A stretch of 64,000 nt of DNA from contig ML677373.1 in NCBI GenBank assembly GCA_007922305.1, positions 12,016,127-12,080,126 of the forward strand, written 5' to 3'. The position numbers were made by a program, and so were the translations under genes. The DNA comes from Dermatemys mawii. Taxonomy: Eukaryota; Chordata; Testudines; Dermatemydidae. This document shows, in pieces, positions 1 through 13,200 of the stretch; positions within the stretch are counted from its first letter, which is position 1; each line of letters begins with the position of its first letter. A model generated the notes under the pieces. The model saw only the letters and a program-made list of their open reading frames with translations. It searched no databases and was not told the DNA's origin.

Positions 1-548
1 TACTGTGAGGTTTGGGGCACAGCAGATAACGTGGATTATATTCTCAGCCCTGCCCCTGGCTTGCCATTTGACTTGATTTACTTAGCATCCAGATATTAAC
101 ATGCTGAGTATTTGACAAACAATCCAGAAAGATAAGCAGACAGGCAAATCACTGACACTCTCTCTCTGCCTTAAATTTACATGTATGAAACAGGGACAAC
201 CACATTTACCCACCACACAGGTGTATTTCAAGGCTTAAATAACTTTTTAATGTCTTTGAAGCATTTTATGGTTTTCCTAAAGACATCACGTTATTCTAAT
301 GAGTGAGTGAGTTTGAGAAAGCAGAGAGGTGGAAAACTAGACATGTCTCAATTGCAAAAGGAATTCCATTTCACAAAGCTCCTGTTAAACATGAAGGTGA
401 ATCAGGAAATTTTAACTCTCCCTTTCGCTAGGTGAGGCTCACGTATATATGAGCACTGTACTAAAGTATTCTACAGTATGTGAATGTGAAGACTGAACGA
501 CTATATAAACTGATTCGCCACAGAGGAAGAACTGTTGGAAGCCATGAG
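1..548 (+). other. 5' flank / possible 5' UTR of FBF1
   Basis: No open reading frame of note and no CpG-rich block is visible. The sequence is AT-rich. A TATATAAA stretch at 502-509 lies about 40 bases before the FBF1 start codon; it could be a core promoter, but the true first exon may also lie left of the window. In mammals the next gene upstream is ACOX1; nothing of it is visible here. Confidence 0.4.
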
Positions 549-3500
549 ATGGTAAGGATAAAGTAAATACTATTGGATAGCGGTCTCATGTCCTCTAGAA
601 CAGAATCGCTTTGATTTCATTTCTGTGATGTGCACTGGCTCAGGTGTGCTGATAGGTTTTGGTGGCAAATCCTGTCTGCGCAGAAGGAACTGTGCTAGTT
701 ACAGTCTCCTATAGTAATCTTTGTCCATTACTTGGTGCAGACTCCGTTCAGGAGGATTTCTAGTGCTGTTTGGGGTTGTGTGGAGGAGTCTGATTTCCTA
801 GACAGATGACCCAGAGTTCACTGTGGTGATCATGGCATGTCAGATGTGGGATGAATCTGGCCCATGAATTATCTGAGCTTTAGTTCTGTGATGCAGAGAA
901 TTAACATCTTGTATGAAAAGCCCAAATTAGATGACAAGTCTTGCTTTAGTGCTTTTATTCTTGTAACAAGGGAACTTTTCTTTTTCTGTTAGGCTGCAAA
1001 ACCCAAGAAAGGTTTAAAAGGTATGTGCACTTGTGTGTTTGTCACTACGATACCCTTTGGGCTGTTTGAGAAGAGATGGGGTAGAGGTAAGCCAATGCTG
1101 GGGGATCACTGACACACTCACAGGTACAATGGGGAATCCTGACTACTAGCTTCAGGTTCCTTGTCTCCAAGATATGAATGTTCAAAGTGTTAGTGTTGCT
1201 TGTGTTAAGACAGTGCTGAATCAGCAGTGAAATTCGCAACCTTGCACATAAGGGCATGTTTCCACTCTCGTGGGGAATTATGCAAATCCAGTGGGGACCA
1301 TACCTTTATCATCCTCAACTTGTTCTTTTCCCCCATCAACCTCAATTCTCTGTTGGTATGACAGGCTCTCTCTCCCCGTTGTGTGGCTACCACAGTACAG
1401 AACACCTTCTTAGATTACTTTAATCTCTGCATGTGCCCAGTGACTGAGTGATGGGGGGCATCTTGCAAATCCAATAAATAAAGAAATCCCCTACTTTGGC
1501 CAAGTTAAGGCAAACTTCTCCATCGAGAGCCCCACCTGGGCCACACTTTCTTATATTCACAAGATATCGGCTGAAAACTTGGCCCCATTGAAGTCAGTGG
1601 AAGTTTTGCCATCAATTTCAGCCAGGCCAGGATTTCATCCATCATCTTTAGGTTGACCAGGAGGAACTGCAGACTTATGTTGATGATGAATGTGACCAAA
1701 TTTTTGTCCTTGAGATTAGAGGCTTTCAATTAGATCAAGTGCTCTCTGAATGTATGAAAAATGTGTTTTCCCCATGTGTTACCTACCTCCCCTGACGGGA
1801 TGGCCTTGCTCTGTTTCATTCTAGGTTCCATCCAGGACATGCTCAGTGACCTCCTGGGAGATGATGGTAAATGCTCTTTCACTGACATTGAAAAGGAAGC
1901 TTTCCCCCCCACCCCCATGCGGATGTAGAGCTGGTGAAAGGGGTTGGCTTGGCAGCCTTGGAGAATGCAGCCTTCTCTTTATTCATAGGGCATCTACAGC
2001 ATTGACTGTGGAAGCACAAACTTCCCCTGCCACGGTGCATCAACCCTCTCCTCTAGGGACCCCCTCTGGGTTAAAGGGATGTTTAATTTACATGCAGTCC
2101 ATTCAGTCCTCGGCTCCTCAGCTGACACGAACATCAATCGGGGAGGGGAGGTCAGTAGTGGAGGTGGTACTTGATATGCAGCTTTTGGAGCAAAAGCCTG
2201 GAACAAGTTCCATATTCTCCATGATTTATTTCTAGATGAAATCCCCCTTAAATCCAACAAGCCTTCCCAGCACTCTGGGGGCAGTGGAAGGAGATCCAGA
2301 GAAATCGACTCCAAAGCCAGCAAAAAGTGAGTACGTCTGAATCACGCGATTAAATAAGAGATTGAACAGAGAGCATTTGCGGCTTGCTGGTGTCTCTGTG
2401 CCCCATGAACTCCTCAGCCATGTCCTGTGTTTCACTTCTTGCTACTCTTCATTTCTTTTTGGTCTTTACAGTTATTGCTTTGGGGGAGATTTTTCAAAGG
2501 CATAACTAGGCGTTTGGTGCCCAGAGCCCATTGGCTCTCAAATCTCCAACCCTCTGACCGGTGTATTCTTCTCTTAGCTACACCTGCAGCAGCCTACTGA
2601 AATAATAGGACCCCATTTAATAAGGTTATGCCGGTAGCGCCGAGGGCAGCGTCCAGCTTGGTCTGAAGAAATACCCATCCTAACTCTAGCATAACTCCAC
2701 CTAAACTCCTCTTGAAAGAGTCAGAATAACTCCCGCCCTGCAGAGACATCTCCCAGTCTTCTCTGTGAGTGAGACATGTCCCACCTTTAGACAGCAGATG
2801 GCTTCTGCAGTAACCTCCCCCCTGGCCTCTTTTCTTGGGATTGTGTGCCGTGAGTTGCAGGGCAGTTCCTAATCCTCATGCTTCTGTTGCAGGTCTGTTA
2901 TGGAGGATGGTGTTTTCAGCAAGATGGCCGCAGAAGAAGGTGCAGAAGCAGAGGTAAACTTAGGCCTCGGGGGGACTGAGAAGGGGGAGAGAGAATGTGT
3001 GATTGAGGGGAGGTTACTAATGAATATACAGAACCAAATTCAGCCCTGCCATAATGTCACTGAAGCCAGCCAAGTTCCCATAGGGATTAATTTAATTATA
3101 GGAGTCCCATTGATTGCAGATCTTATTTGGACATCCCTCTAGTTGTTGTGAAATGGAGACGGATGCTTGTATGGATGATGAGAGAATGAGAAGTTTACAT
3201 CCTAGTTGGTGCTGAGCCCTGGTGGGTGGGTGACTTTTTCTGATGGGCATTAATTGTATTCCAGAGTTTCACAAAGCACTGTTTGGTGATAACCTGGATT
3301 TTTGCTTTGCTTTTCTTCCTGGCGTGGTGTCACTTCCACCAGTCACAGTCAGATTTCAATAAGGAAACAAAGTTCCTTGGCTCAAGGGTTTCCCAAACAC
3401 CTATGTTCTCCTAAGAAACTGAGAAATTCCCAGGCCTCAGAAGACACATAATGAAAGGATCTCAGAGCACTTTACAAATTGGACTGAAATAGGCCTTATA

Positions 3501-6500
3501 GTGCTCCTGAGAGTTGGGTGTGGATTATTACCCTTGTGTTACACATGAGGAAAGCTGAGGTACTGAAAGTTAAAGTGACTTAGCCAGAATCGCAATGAAT
3601 CAGTGGTAGAGACAAGAACAGAACCCAGAAGTCGTAACTCCTAGGCTCCTTGTGTAACTGCTATAGACAGACTACCTCCACTGTAACCTGGCCAGTCTGA
3701 GTCCCTTAGTTTTAAATGCAGACAGGACAGCCTGTCTGATTTATTTACTGGCTCGTTTCCACTTTGGACTAGATATAGACTAGATGGCATTTCACAACGA
3801 ATGCAGAGTGCGCCAAGGCAAATGAAATACTTAAGCAAAATAAAAACATGCCTGTTGTGTGCATTGGGCTTTCTTGAGCCTCCTCTAGTGCTATATGCTT
3901 CCGACTGCGTGTTAGTGTGATCTCATCTCTCCTTACTTTGCATGCAGGGATCCGACCTCTCAGATGTAGACCCACAAGCTTTGCTGGAGACCCTGAAGGT
4001 AAGTGAATAAAATATCACTAGTCTTCGAACTACACTGACCATAGCTGTGACATGCTAGAACTAACCTCAGACATCTCCGTCTTGGGGTATGTCTACACTA
4101 CAGTCCGAGGGGTGACTGCAGCACATGTAGATGTAGATGTACGCAGGCTAGCTTTGATCTAGCTAGCTTAAATAACGATGGCAGTGAAGCCATGGCAAGG
4201 CAGGCTAATGACTCGATTACGTACACAGGAACCCAGGCAAGCTTGTACAGTATAGTCCCTGTTGCCATCTGTGCCCCCACTTCACTGCTGCTGTTACTCG
4301 CGCTAGCTAGGTCAAAGCTACCCTGGGTATATCTGCCTATGCTGCAGTCACCCCTCTAATTGCTGTATAGACATGCCCTTGGGCTGCATCCCAGTTTCTC
4401 TCAATCAGTGTTTAATTGTAACCCTCTTCCTCCAAGAGCTTTTCTTCATAGGAACCCATGTTGTGTCCTTGGTTGCTGGGACCTCATTAGATCAGCACTC
4501 TGAGAGCTGGCAATGAACTTTATGTGTATACAGAAGGCTTGTGGCATCAGGCCTCAGTTTATTTTTCCTCCTTAAGTATTTTCCAGCCACCTCCAGTTAA
4601 AAACCTCCCCACTGGTGAGTACTGAAAGATAGGGAGGCCAGCACATTTACTGGGGTTGATGTGTGCTTTCTGTGGCACAGTCTTTGCCATTTCCCGTAGC
4701 CACCCAAGGTGAAGAATACAGGGTGGGCAGATCTGCTGCCCTTGCTGCTCTAGGGAGTGATTTGGACTAGAGCTGGATTGGGAACTAGGTTTGGGATGAA
4801 GGTCCACTGGCCACCCTGTGGATAAATCCTTCCAGAGCAGAGAGCAGGGCCCTGAGAACACCATCCCTGGCCAGCAGATAAGAAAGGCAGCACGTGGTAC
4901 AAGATGGTTTAAATGTCCACATTCACATGTTCAAGAATATCATGTCAAAACAAGGTGGACTCCACATGCTCTGCTGCCTGAGTACTATGGCCTCAGCTCC
5001 GTTCTTCATGCTCCCATATGTGTTCTTTTTATTCCCAGGACATGGATGACATGGAAGCTGATCTCCTAGGCATAAAGAAGTCTAGTTCTGGGGCAGGGAG
5101 GACAACAGCAAAGGCCTCTGAGAAACTTGAATCCTCAGGTGTTCTGGCAAAAACTGCAGGGAAGCTAACGACTATTGAGAAAGGTGAGTGTGATGAGCTA
5201 ACCCTCTGCTAGCACTTCCTTCCTGGCTGATAGCAAAAGGGCTTTGAATGAAGCTGTTGCCCTCTGGGGCTTTGAACCTTGGATTCTAAAATATCCTCAG
5301 GGACAGGGACTGTCCCATGACCAAAGCTGAATTTGGTCTGTTTGGCACCGGAACAGGGGCCTAAAAATATGTTGAGTGGCTCATGTTTGTGAACATTAAA
5401 AACACAGAATTTGTACAGCGCCTAGCATAATAGGGTCCTGAGCCATGGCTGGGGCTGCTCGGCACTACAATATTATAAGAAGAGAGTGACAATTTCCTAC
5501 CTAGAACCAGCCCTTGCTGCTCTCTTACATGCAGTGATAAACCTAGGGCACCCAGACTTTGCCCAGCCAGCAGTCACACAGGCTACTCATCCAGAATCTG
5601 TGGGTTGCACCTTTTTCTCCTAACATGAAGCAGACTGTAGCTGTCGTCCCCTTCAGACACAGGTGCTGCCCCAGGAATCTACAGGCCCCAGCTTGCAGTG
5701 ATCTCTGCCTGTATCCAATCAGACAGGCTGCCCGATGGAGACGGAGCATGGCTCACTGAGACCTGTAGACCAGTGTTCTTCAAACTGGGGTGCGCGAGCC
5801 TACCTCAGGGGGTGCATGAGACCCCGGCACTGCCGCCGGTTTGAAGATCCCTGCTGTAGACTATGTGGCACTGTACACCTGCGTTAAATGTGGCTTTGGT
5901 TCACATTGTAACACTATGGGCATACAACCTACTGGCATGCCTTAGCCTTGCCTGAAAACACTTCTAATAAAGCTCCCTGGACAGTGATATCCAGCCTCTT
6001 AGGGGGGGCTGCTCCCTAACAGATCGTGTTCCAAATGGACTTGACATGGGTCCTTTTCGAACAGTATGGCTGCAACCTACTGCAGAAGCCTGTTGGAGGC
6101 ACAGGTTATAATGAGAGATGGACCGGAGCTGCAGCATTCAGACCCACAGCAGAACGTTACCCAAGTTGGCAGCCAGGTTTTTGGCCTCACTGGTTATAAA
6201 GGATCCATCTGCAAACCTAAGGATCAGGATCAGAACACCACCAGAGGGGAGAGGTTTACATGAGGAGCCCTCATCAAAGATATTCCACCCCTTGAATCCC
6301 TCGGGGGAATTGTGTCTTGTTGTATGCGCTCTCAGGTTGTGGCAGAGAGTAAAATAGGCTCCCATCCGGAAATGTTAACCTATTAATGTTAATTAATAGG
6401 TTAATTCCATATGTGTGGGGGTGGGGGCATGGACAGTGAAGAGGCTCTGCCTGTCTGTCTGCAAACCCCCTATCTGCTGTTTTTTGTAGAAGAGTCTGCC

Positions 6501-7239
6501 ACTGGAATTGAAAAGAAACCCCTCTCCTCTCCCACTCGCCCCCAGCGGCAGTACAGGAAGTTTTCCTTTGAAGGTAGGCTTTGGGCGGGTACAGCTGTGC
6601 ACTCTCAGCTCCCACAGTTCGATTCTCGCCTTTAATTTACTGGGAAACTAGTAGATCTTCATCGCCTTCAAGGATAAGTTTGCTGGAAGAGTTGACATGT
6701 AACAGGGCACAGACAGAGTCTTTCTCCTCGAGATCGCCAGTTTAAACCTCCTCCAGCTCAAAGTACCACGAGGGTGATGTGTGGGAAATGAGTTGCTGAT
6801 CTCCTACTGTGGTTCCTAATGTGTCCATAGCACACAAATCATCACTAGGGTTGGTAGAGGGGCCAAGGACTACATGGGCCATGAACACCATGTACCTTCT
6901 CATGCCCACTGGTGCCCTCTACAGGTCGGAGTTGAGGCAAACTGCAGTCATGGGGCAATGTGAGAATCTGATACTGCCATGCTGTACTTATACATGTTCT
7001 CTAGGCATAACTCTCCAGCACTAAATTCACATAAATCTTGCTGCTAAATGTATATGAGGGGAACATAAGGTAGAAAAAACTCAACAGCTTGTCATGGTAA
7101 CACGAGCAAACTATGCCATAGAGATAAAGGAGTGTGGGGGTATGAATTTGCTTTCAGTTCATTACTCTGCCTTGCATCTTCTTCTGTCCCATTTCTTTTT
7201 ACTCAATAGACAACGAGGATGAGTCTAAAAAGCAGCCAT
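549..7239 (+). CDS. FBF1: FBF1 exons 1-9 (residues 1-178)
   Basis: Exons: 549-551, 993-1020, 1825-1866, 2236-2326, 2893-2953, 3948-3998, 5039-5183, 6490-6573 and 7210-7239. Exon 1 contributes only the ATG, directly followed by gtaagg; exon 2 then gives AAKPKKGLKG, matching the basic start of vertebrate FBF1. Recognisable pieces are SIQDMLSDLLGDD (exon 3), DLSDVDPQALLETLKDMDDM (exons 6-7) and RQYRKFSFED (exons 8-9). The exons are very small (28 and 30 bases for exons 2 and 9) and carry mixed phases, so loss of any one usually breaks the frame. The ATG exon is the least certain: its context is good (G at -3 and +4), but no transcript is available. Exons 2-9 are well supported by coherent phases and by the family-like peptide. 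Confidence 0.85.
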
Positions 7240-10200
7240 GTAAGAGAATAGGGAACCTGGCTTAAAAAATATCCTATACTGGGGTTTGTGGGTGGGCTGT
7301 GGTTTTGGATGGGATTCCTGGGAGCACTGTATTTAGGGTTATATTGTCACATGTCTTTTTAAATGATAATCTATGTATCACACTGAGATCTTTGTATAGA
7401 AAGTTTTATAGAGGTAGAGTTCTTGACAAGCATTAATAGTTTAAATGCCCCTAGATAGGTAGGTATTATACCAGCTTTATAGGTAATGAAACTGAGGTGC
7501 AGCACCTGGAAATAGAATCCATGTCTCCTTATTTTTCCAGTCCTATACTTTAACCAGGCATCTGTGCTCCTGGTTCTAGGGCCTACTGAAATCAGTGGAA
7601 AGAATCCCAGTGTCTTCAGTGGGCTTTGGATCAGGCCAATAGACAGATATCTATGGGGCTGAGATAATGTGAAAACTGGCCTTCTCATGGCATTTCCATA
7701 CCTGGACAGGGCAAGTGTGAAGAGAGGCCCTGATCTCAAGTGATTTCAGCCCCATAAATGATCCCTTAAGGCAGGGGTCTCCAAACTACGGCCTGGGGGC
7801 TGGATCCGGCCTGTGGCTTCGATTTGTCTGGCCCTTCAGCTGAGCAGGCACTTGGAGAAGCCGCGCTACCCCCCCACCCCACCCCCCGCCCACGAGCTGC
7901 TGCTGGTGGCCCCATGTGCAGAGGGCTGAGTGCCCCCGCGGCAGTGGCCAGAGGATCAAGGCGGGAGGTCGCAGCAGCGGCTGGAGGAGCAACGGGGAGA
8001 GGGAGATTTTGCATATATGGAATTTTTTCACTGTCGCTTTAGCCCGTGAAGCCCTTTCAAAAATCTAATATGGCCCTTGTCTCATACAGTTTGGAGACCC
8101 CTGTCTTAAGGGAAGGTAATAGGGTAGAAAATCATGAACATATATAGAACTCTTGAGATCCTGGAGGTCACCCAAATCCAGAGAGATTCAGGTGTACCTG
8201 GTTCCTTGCAGAATCTGAATTCACAGCTCTGTTTTATCACCAGTAGAAGCTGCCATCCAAGGAATAGACATTTTGAGACCGTCCAAATTCACATGACACT
8301 GATATTGAGGCCATAGGAGAGATCCAAGATTTATGGCAAAAATAGGCTAAACTGTCTTTCCCAACGACAATATAGCTCAACCTGCAACTCCAGGTACCCC
8401 TAGGAGGAGTTCGCTCCCAAGTGCTAATACAAACACAAGGACCCATTGAATTTTGCCAGTGACTCCAACAGGAGCAAGACCTGGCTCATGTAGAATCCCC
8501 AGCTATAGGTGTTGGTCTCGTTATTTAGCTCTTCGCAGACAGTCCAGCTCCAAGAAGACAATTTCCAAATGCCAATTGTTTTTTCCCCTTTTATTCCCAT
8601 GGGCTGATTGCTAGATTTAGACGATCCTTTGGCAGGGCTTTTATCGGATGAGGAAGAAGGTGCTGCTAAGAACTTACCTCCAACAGGCACCAAAAGTAGC
8701 CCTGAAAGACATACTGGATCAGCAAAAGGTATGGAGCCCTGCTAGAATTATACTGTCTCTGCAGAACTAGTTTGGTTTGCTCTGTAATTTGCTCTGTAGC
8801 ATGAATGCCCTGCTTTTCCCACCTTTTAAATCATTGATCTGTCAGTTTTACTGAACTCCCTGGGTATCAGACATTCTCACTGTCAACAAGCGGGACAGTA
8901 GATTAGTGAACTCACCTTTTGCCTCCGCGGACTTGGGTTCAAATCCTAGCTTTAGTCTTGCCCCTAATGGATTTTTAATCAAGGCATATTTGGTATCTCT
9001 GGGGTGGCCCAGGATTGGGATAGTGAGAGCACTGCAGATCAAACTGGTGGTAAGGTGGCTGGGAAAGAAGGGCACACCCAGGACTAATATAGTGGGAAGT
9101 GCTGCAATTCGGGACTGAGGTGGGAGTGCGGAAGCGAAGTCTGGAATAGCGGGGCTGCTGTAGGTCTGAGATGCATTGATAGAGCTGGAGGCAGACTGAG
9201 GTAGCAGGAATCCTACAAAGCAGGATTGAAAGCCTGTTGCAGCCCCAGTGCTAGCAAGTGCTAAATAATGTCTCCTATTAATGGTCACCACATTTGTCCA
9301 AAGATGGATTTTACAAAAGAGCCAGAGAGTGTTCCACAAAGCAGCGCACTAATGCTTCCCAGTGATTTGTTCTTTGGCTTCAAAAGAACCATTTACAGGC
9401 AACTATTTCAAAGATCCCAACAATGGGACGAACGTTGTGTGTCATTTAAACTAGTGCTTTAAACCCAGTGGTCTCTGCTAAGAAAGATCTTCCTTCTGTT
9501 TAACAGGGATGTCTCTCTCCTCGGCCCCTGGCCATGCTGTTGCTCCCGTGCGGAGGAGGAAGGAGCTGACATTTGATGATGATGGGGATGACTTGATGGA
9601 CGCACTGGGGTTTGGCGAGAGTTCAAGGGGAGAGCTGAAGCAGGAGAGGAAAGGAGAAGAGTAAGGAGTTGCTAGGAAGTAAAGTACAGAGTGACTCATG
9701 AGATAGTCACACTGGGTTTCAGTCATGAAGTGCCTTGGATTGAAAAAGAGCAGAAGAATATTACAAGTCCTTTGTTACCGCAGATCTATGTGGGTGTAGA
9801 AGGCATGAATCACCTGAGCTGAATCACTGCTGTGACTATTCTGTGTCACTGCAGTGGTCTTGAAGGCCGGGTCTGCACTTAAAAATTAGATCGACCTCGC
9901 AATGTCACCCAGCGCTATGAAAAATTTCTGATCACACATCCAGCTATACTGTGGGATTGTCTGCTAAAATGGTCAGCAATGAAATAGTTAACTTGGTTCC
10001 CATTTAAACTGTTGTGATTGTTAATTATTTGTATTGCAGTCGCACCCAGGAACCTCACTCTTGGTGGCCCAGGGGACCCCATTGTGTCAGGCACTGTACA
10101 AACACAGCACAAAAGGACGGTCCCTGCCTCAACAGGGTGTTCCTTCCAGTCAAAGTGACACCCTGTTGAGATGAACAGGAATAAATCTCACCCTTCAGAG

Positions 10201-13200
10201 CTATAGTTTCAGGCTAGCTGGCTGCAGACTCATTCAGCCTGTCCTGCAATAGGTCAGCATTGGAAATGTTTCCTTGCAACTATAAGGGCTAGAAATGTAA
10301 TTTAATAGATATATCAAGTATTAAAAAAATAAAATAACCAGAAGCAGCTCAGACCGTGAGAGACGTGCTAGAAGGGCATCCCAGCCACTCCCCCATCAGC
10401 TCCTGAGCTCAGCCTCGTTTGCCCGCAGAGGGAGCCTGACAGTGCTTCAGTGATTTCCACCACTGCCTAGATGCTTGTAACTGTTTTTGCCCTCTGGCAG
10501 GGAAGAGCCCCGCCCTGCCCGCTCCAAGCTGGAGGAGTTGCTGGGAAGTGGGACCGCGGCCAAACTCCTGGAGAAACCAACCACAGGTGAACGCAAGGAG
10601 TTCAAACTGGATACAAAATACCAACAGCAGCCTGGTGAGTAAGGCCAGAAACTTGCCAGTTTATCAACACTGTGGAGGGTGGCGATTTTTTACGATGTTT
10701 TTATACTGGTAAAAGCCCTGTGTAGACCATTATACCAGCCTATAAGTGCTTTCGCTGGCATAGCATATTTTGCTCAGGAAACCAGTATACGCTATCCCAG
10801 TGAAAGCACTTTCATGACTGTATCCCAGTGAAATACTGGAATACTGAAATATCCCAGTGAAAACTGTATCCCACTGTATCCCAGTGAAAGCACTTTCATG
10901 ACTGTAGGTCTGCATTCACACTGGGAGGGTGTGACCTACCCAGCGTATGATCTAGACTAATTAATAGCTGTATCACTCCTGCTCTCTTACCTGGCATGCC
11001 CTTCACATTGCTTTGCTGCTGTCGCCACCAGTCCGCAGTGCTCCCAAACAGCCTTCGGCATGTAAACTACTCCCAGCTATCTCTGTGAGCTGCAGCCAGA
11101 CAGCCACACTTGGGCTCATACCAGCTCTGGGGGTAGTACAGGGTGATCCCAGCTCACTCCCAGTCTTCGATTTTTCCCTAGAAATGTGTGTCCTATGCTG
11201 CCCAGCCAGCTCCTGGACAATACATGTGTGCTAAGTCCTTTCACACTTTAGGATAATAATATGCCAGCTTATTATTTCAAATAGTTCTTCAGGCACTTCT
11301 ATTTAAACACACTGGATTAAGTAAAACAAATGTGTTAACTACAAAGAGAGAGATTTTCAATGAATTAAGTCATGAGGCATAGAAGCCAGAAATGGTTACA
11401 TGAAAAGTAAAGAGAAAATGCACCTAGTGTCTAACTGAACAACCTACGTTAAATTCAAAGGAAAGTTTTTCTCGCCGCATGCGCTCAACAAGTCAACAGT
11501 CTTACTGGCCAAACTTCTTAGGCCAGGACCCTTTCTTCCATTTAGTGGCTGCTTCCTTTGTCCCTTCTTGTGGGGTGAGTCGATGAGCAGAGAGGAGAGG
11601 TAACAAAGAGTCCTGTGGCACCTTAAAGACCAACTAGTTAGTCTTTAAGGTGCCACAGGACTCTTTGTTACTTCTGCAATTCCAGACTAACACGGCTACC
11701 CCTCTGATTCTTGAGAGAGGAGAGGGTACCTCAGGGCTCTTATTCCTCCTTTTTATAGGGTCAGTCCCCCTCTTGGAAAACATTTCCTGCTGAGATTCAG
11801 GAGACAGAGTGTCTATACGTAAGGATATTTCTTGCTGAATTCTCCACACGTTTGAATTCCCTTTGTCTCTCTTCCTGCCTGATGACTCTGCTTACTGCTT
11901 AAATTCAAATTAAGTAGAACACACATTCCTTTGTTTGAGACAGACTTGTTTGCTAACCTCAGTTTGGAAAATGTTAATAACAAGTTCCAGGGAAATCTGT
12001 TAACTTCACATACAGTGTTGCCACGTGTATTTTATCAAGACAATAATGACCAGCAAATTATGAGTCTTCAAATGATACCTTACACGACATACCTAGTACC
12101 GAGATAGTTACAGTAGGGTGTAGTGTGTGAGCATGGGGTGGTACATTCTGTGGGGTTTCCAACATGGCAATACCAGTATAGCTACACCAGCCAACTTTTC
12201 TAGTGTAGGCAGGACCTAAGCGAATTGCAGTGAAACTCCCAGACAACGGACAAAAGCGAGAACATGTAATTGTGTGTTGATGCAGCCTGCTTGCCTACTG
12301 GGGACTGACTTTAGTCTCCACTTATCTAAACAGATAAGGAAAACACTTGGGGCAATGAGGATTTCACCTTCGGAGCCTACCAGCCCACTCTGGCCTCAAC
12401 ACCCGAGGGCCGGCAGTCAAGACGACAATCTGTCAGGTATGTGTTTATATTTGATGCCTGCCTGTGTCTGCCACGCTAACCACTGGGCCATGCTGCCTCC
12501 CAGCAGGGAGCTGCCGAAGTCCTGGCACTCTCAACTTTGTGTGTCTGTGTCTCTCCCCCATTGCAGGTTTTCAGCAGAGAATATCAGTGAACTGAAAATG
12601 GACCAAAGATCCAAACCACCCACTCCAGCCACCACGAGTCCCATGCGAGGCAGCAAGACTGGTGCTGACTGGCTGGGCTTGAAAGATGAGGACTTTATCG
12701 ATTTGGACCCTCCATCTCCGGCCAAGGACGCCGCCAAAGGTAGTCCTGCAGCAGCCCCTTTGAACACGCCATCCAGCCCCTCCACCACCAAGCGGCCCAG
12801 CCCAGCCAGCCAGCTCCTTCCTGGGACAAAGTCAGCTGCAGAGGAAGCAGCAACTAAACCCAGACCACTTGAGGAGGAGGATGATAGCTGGCTGAATAAC
12901 GCCTTGTCTCGAAAGAAATCCCAGGTGCAGGGGAAGGTCAAGGAGAAAAAGGCTGGGCCCTCAGGCTCCCTGAGACAGGACGACGAGGTGGACCCCATTA
13001 CTGTTACCAGGTAAAGACATGCCAGTGGGCTGCTTTTCAGAAGGTAGAGCTCCTGCAGCTCCCACTGGCTTCACTGGAGGTTGCTAGCACTACCTCTGAA
13101 AATCAGGCCATTTTTAAGGACCTAACTTTAGGCACCCGAGTGTGACTATTTTTGCTTACAGAAGTAGAGCTGGGATAAGAGCGTAGGACTTCCTAGTTTC

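Noticed and set aside
7824..8042. GC-rich ORF or CpG island in FBF1 intron 9
   Set aside because: It lies wholly inside a hAT-type element with inverted ends and a target duplication.
12274..12566. Open frame running from intron 12 into FBF1 exon 14
   Set aside because: Exon 13 (12334-12436) is read in another frame with a family-like peptide and good splice sites; the ORF is open by chance across a short intron.
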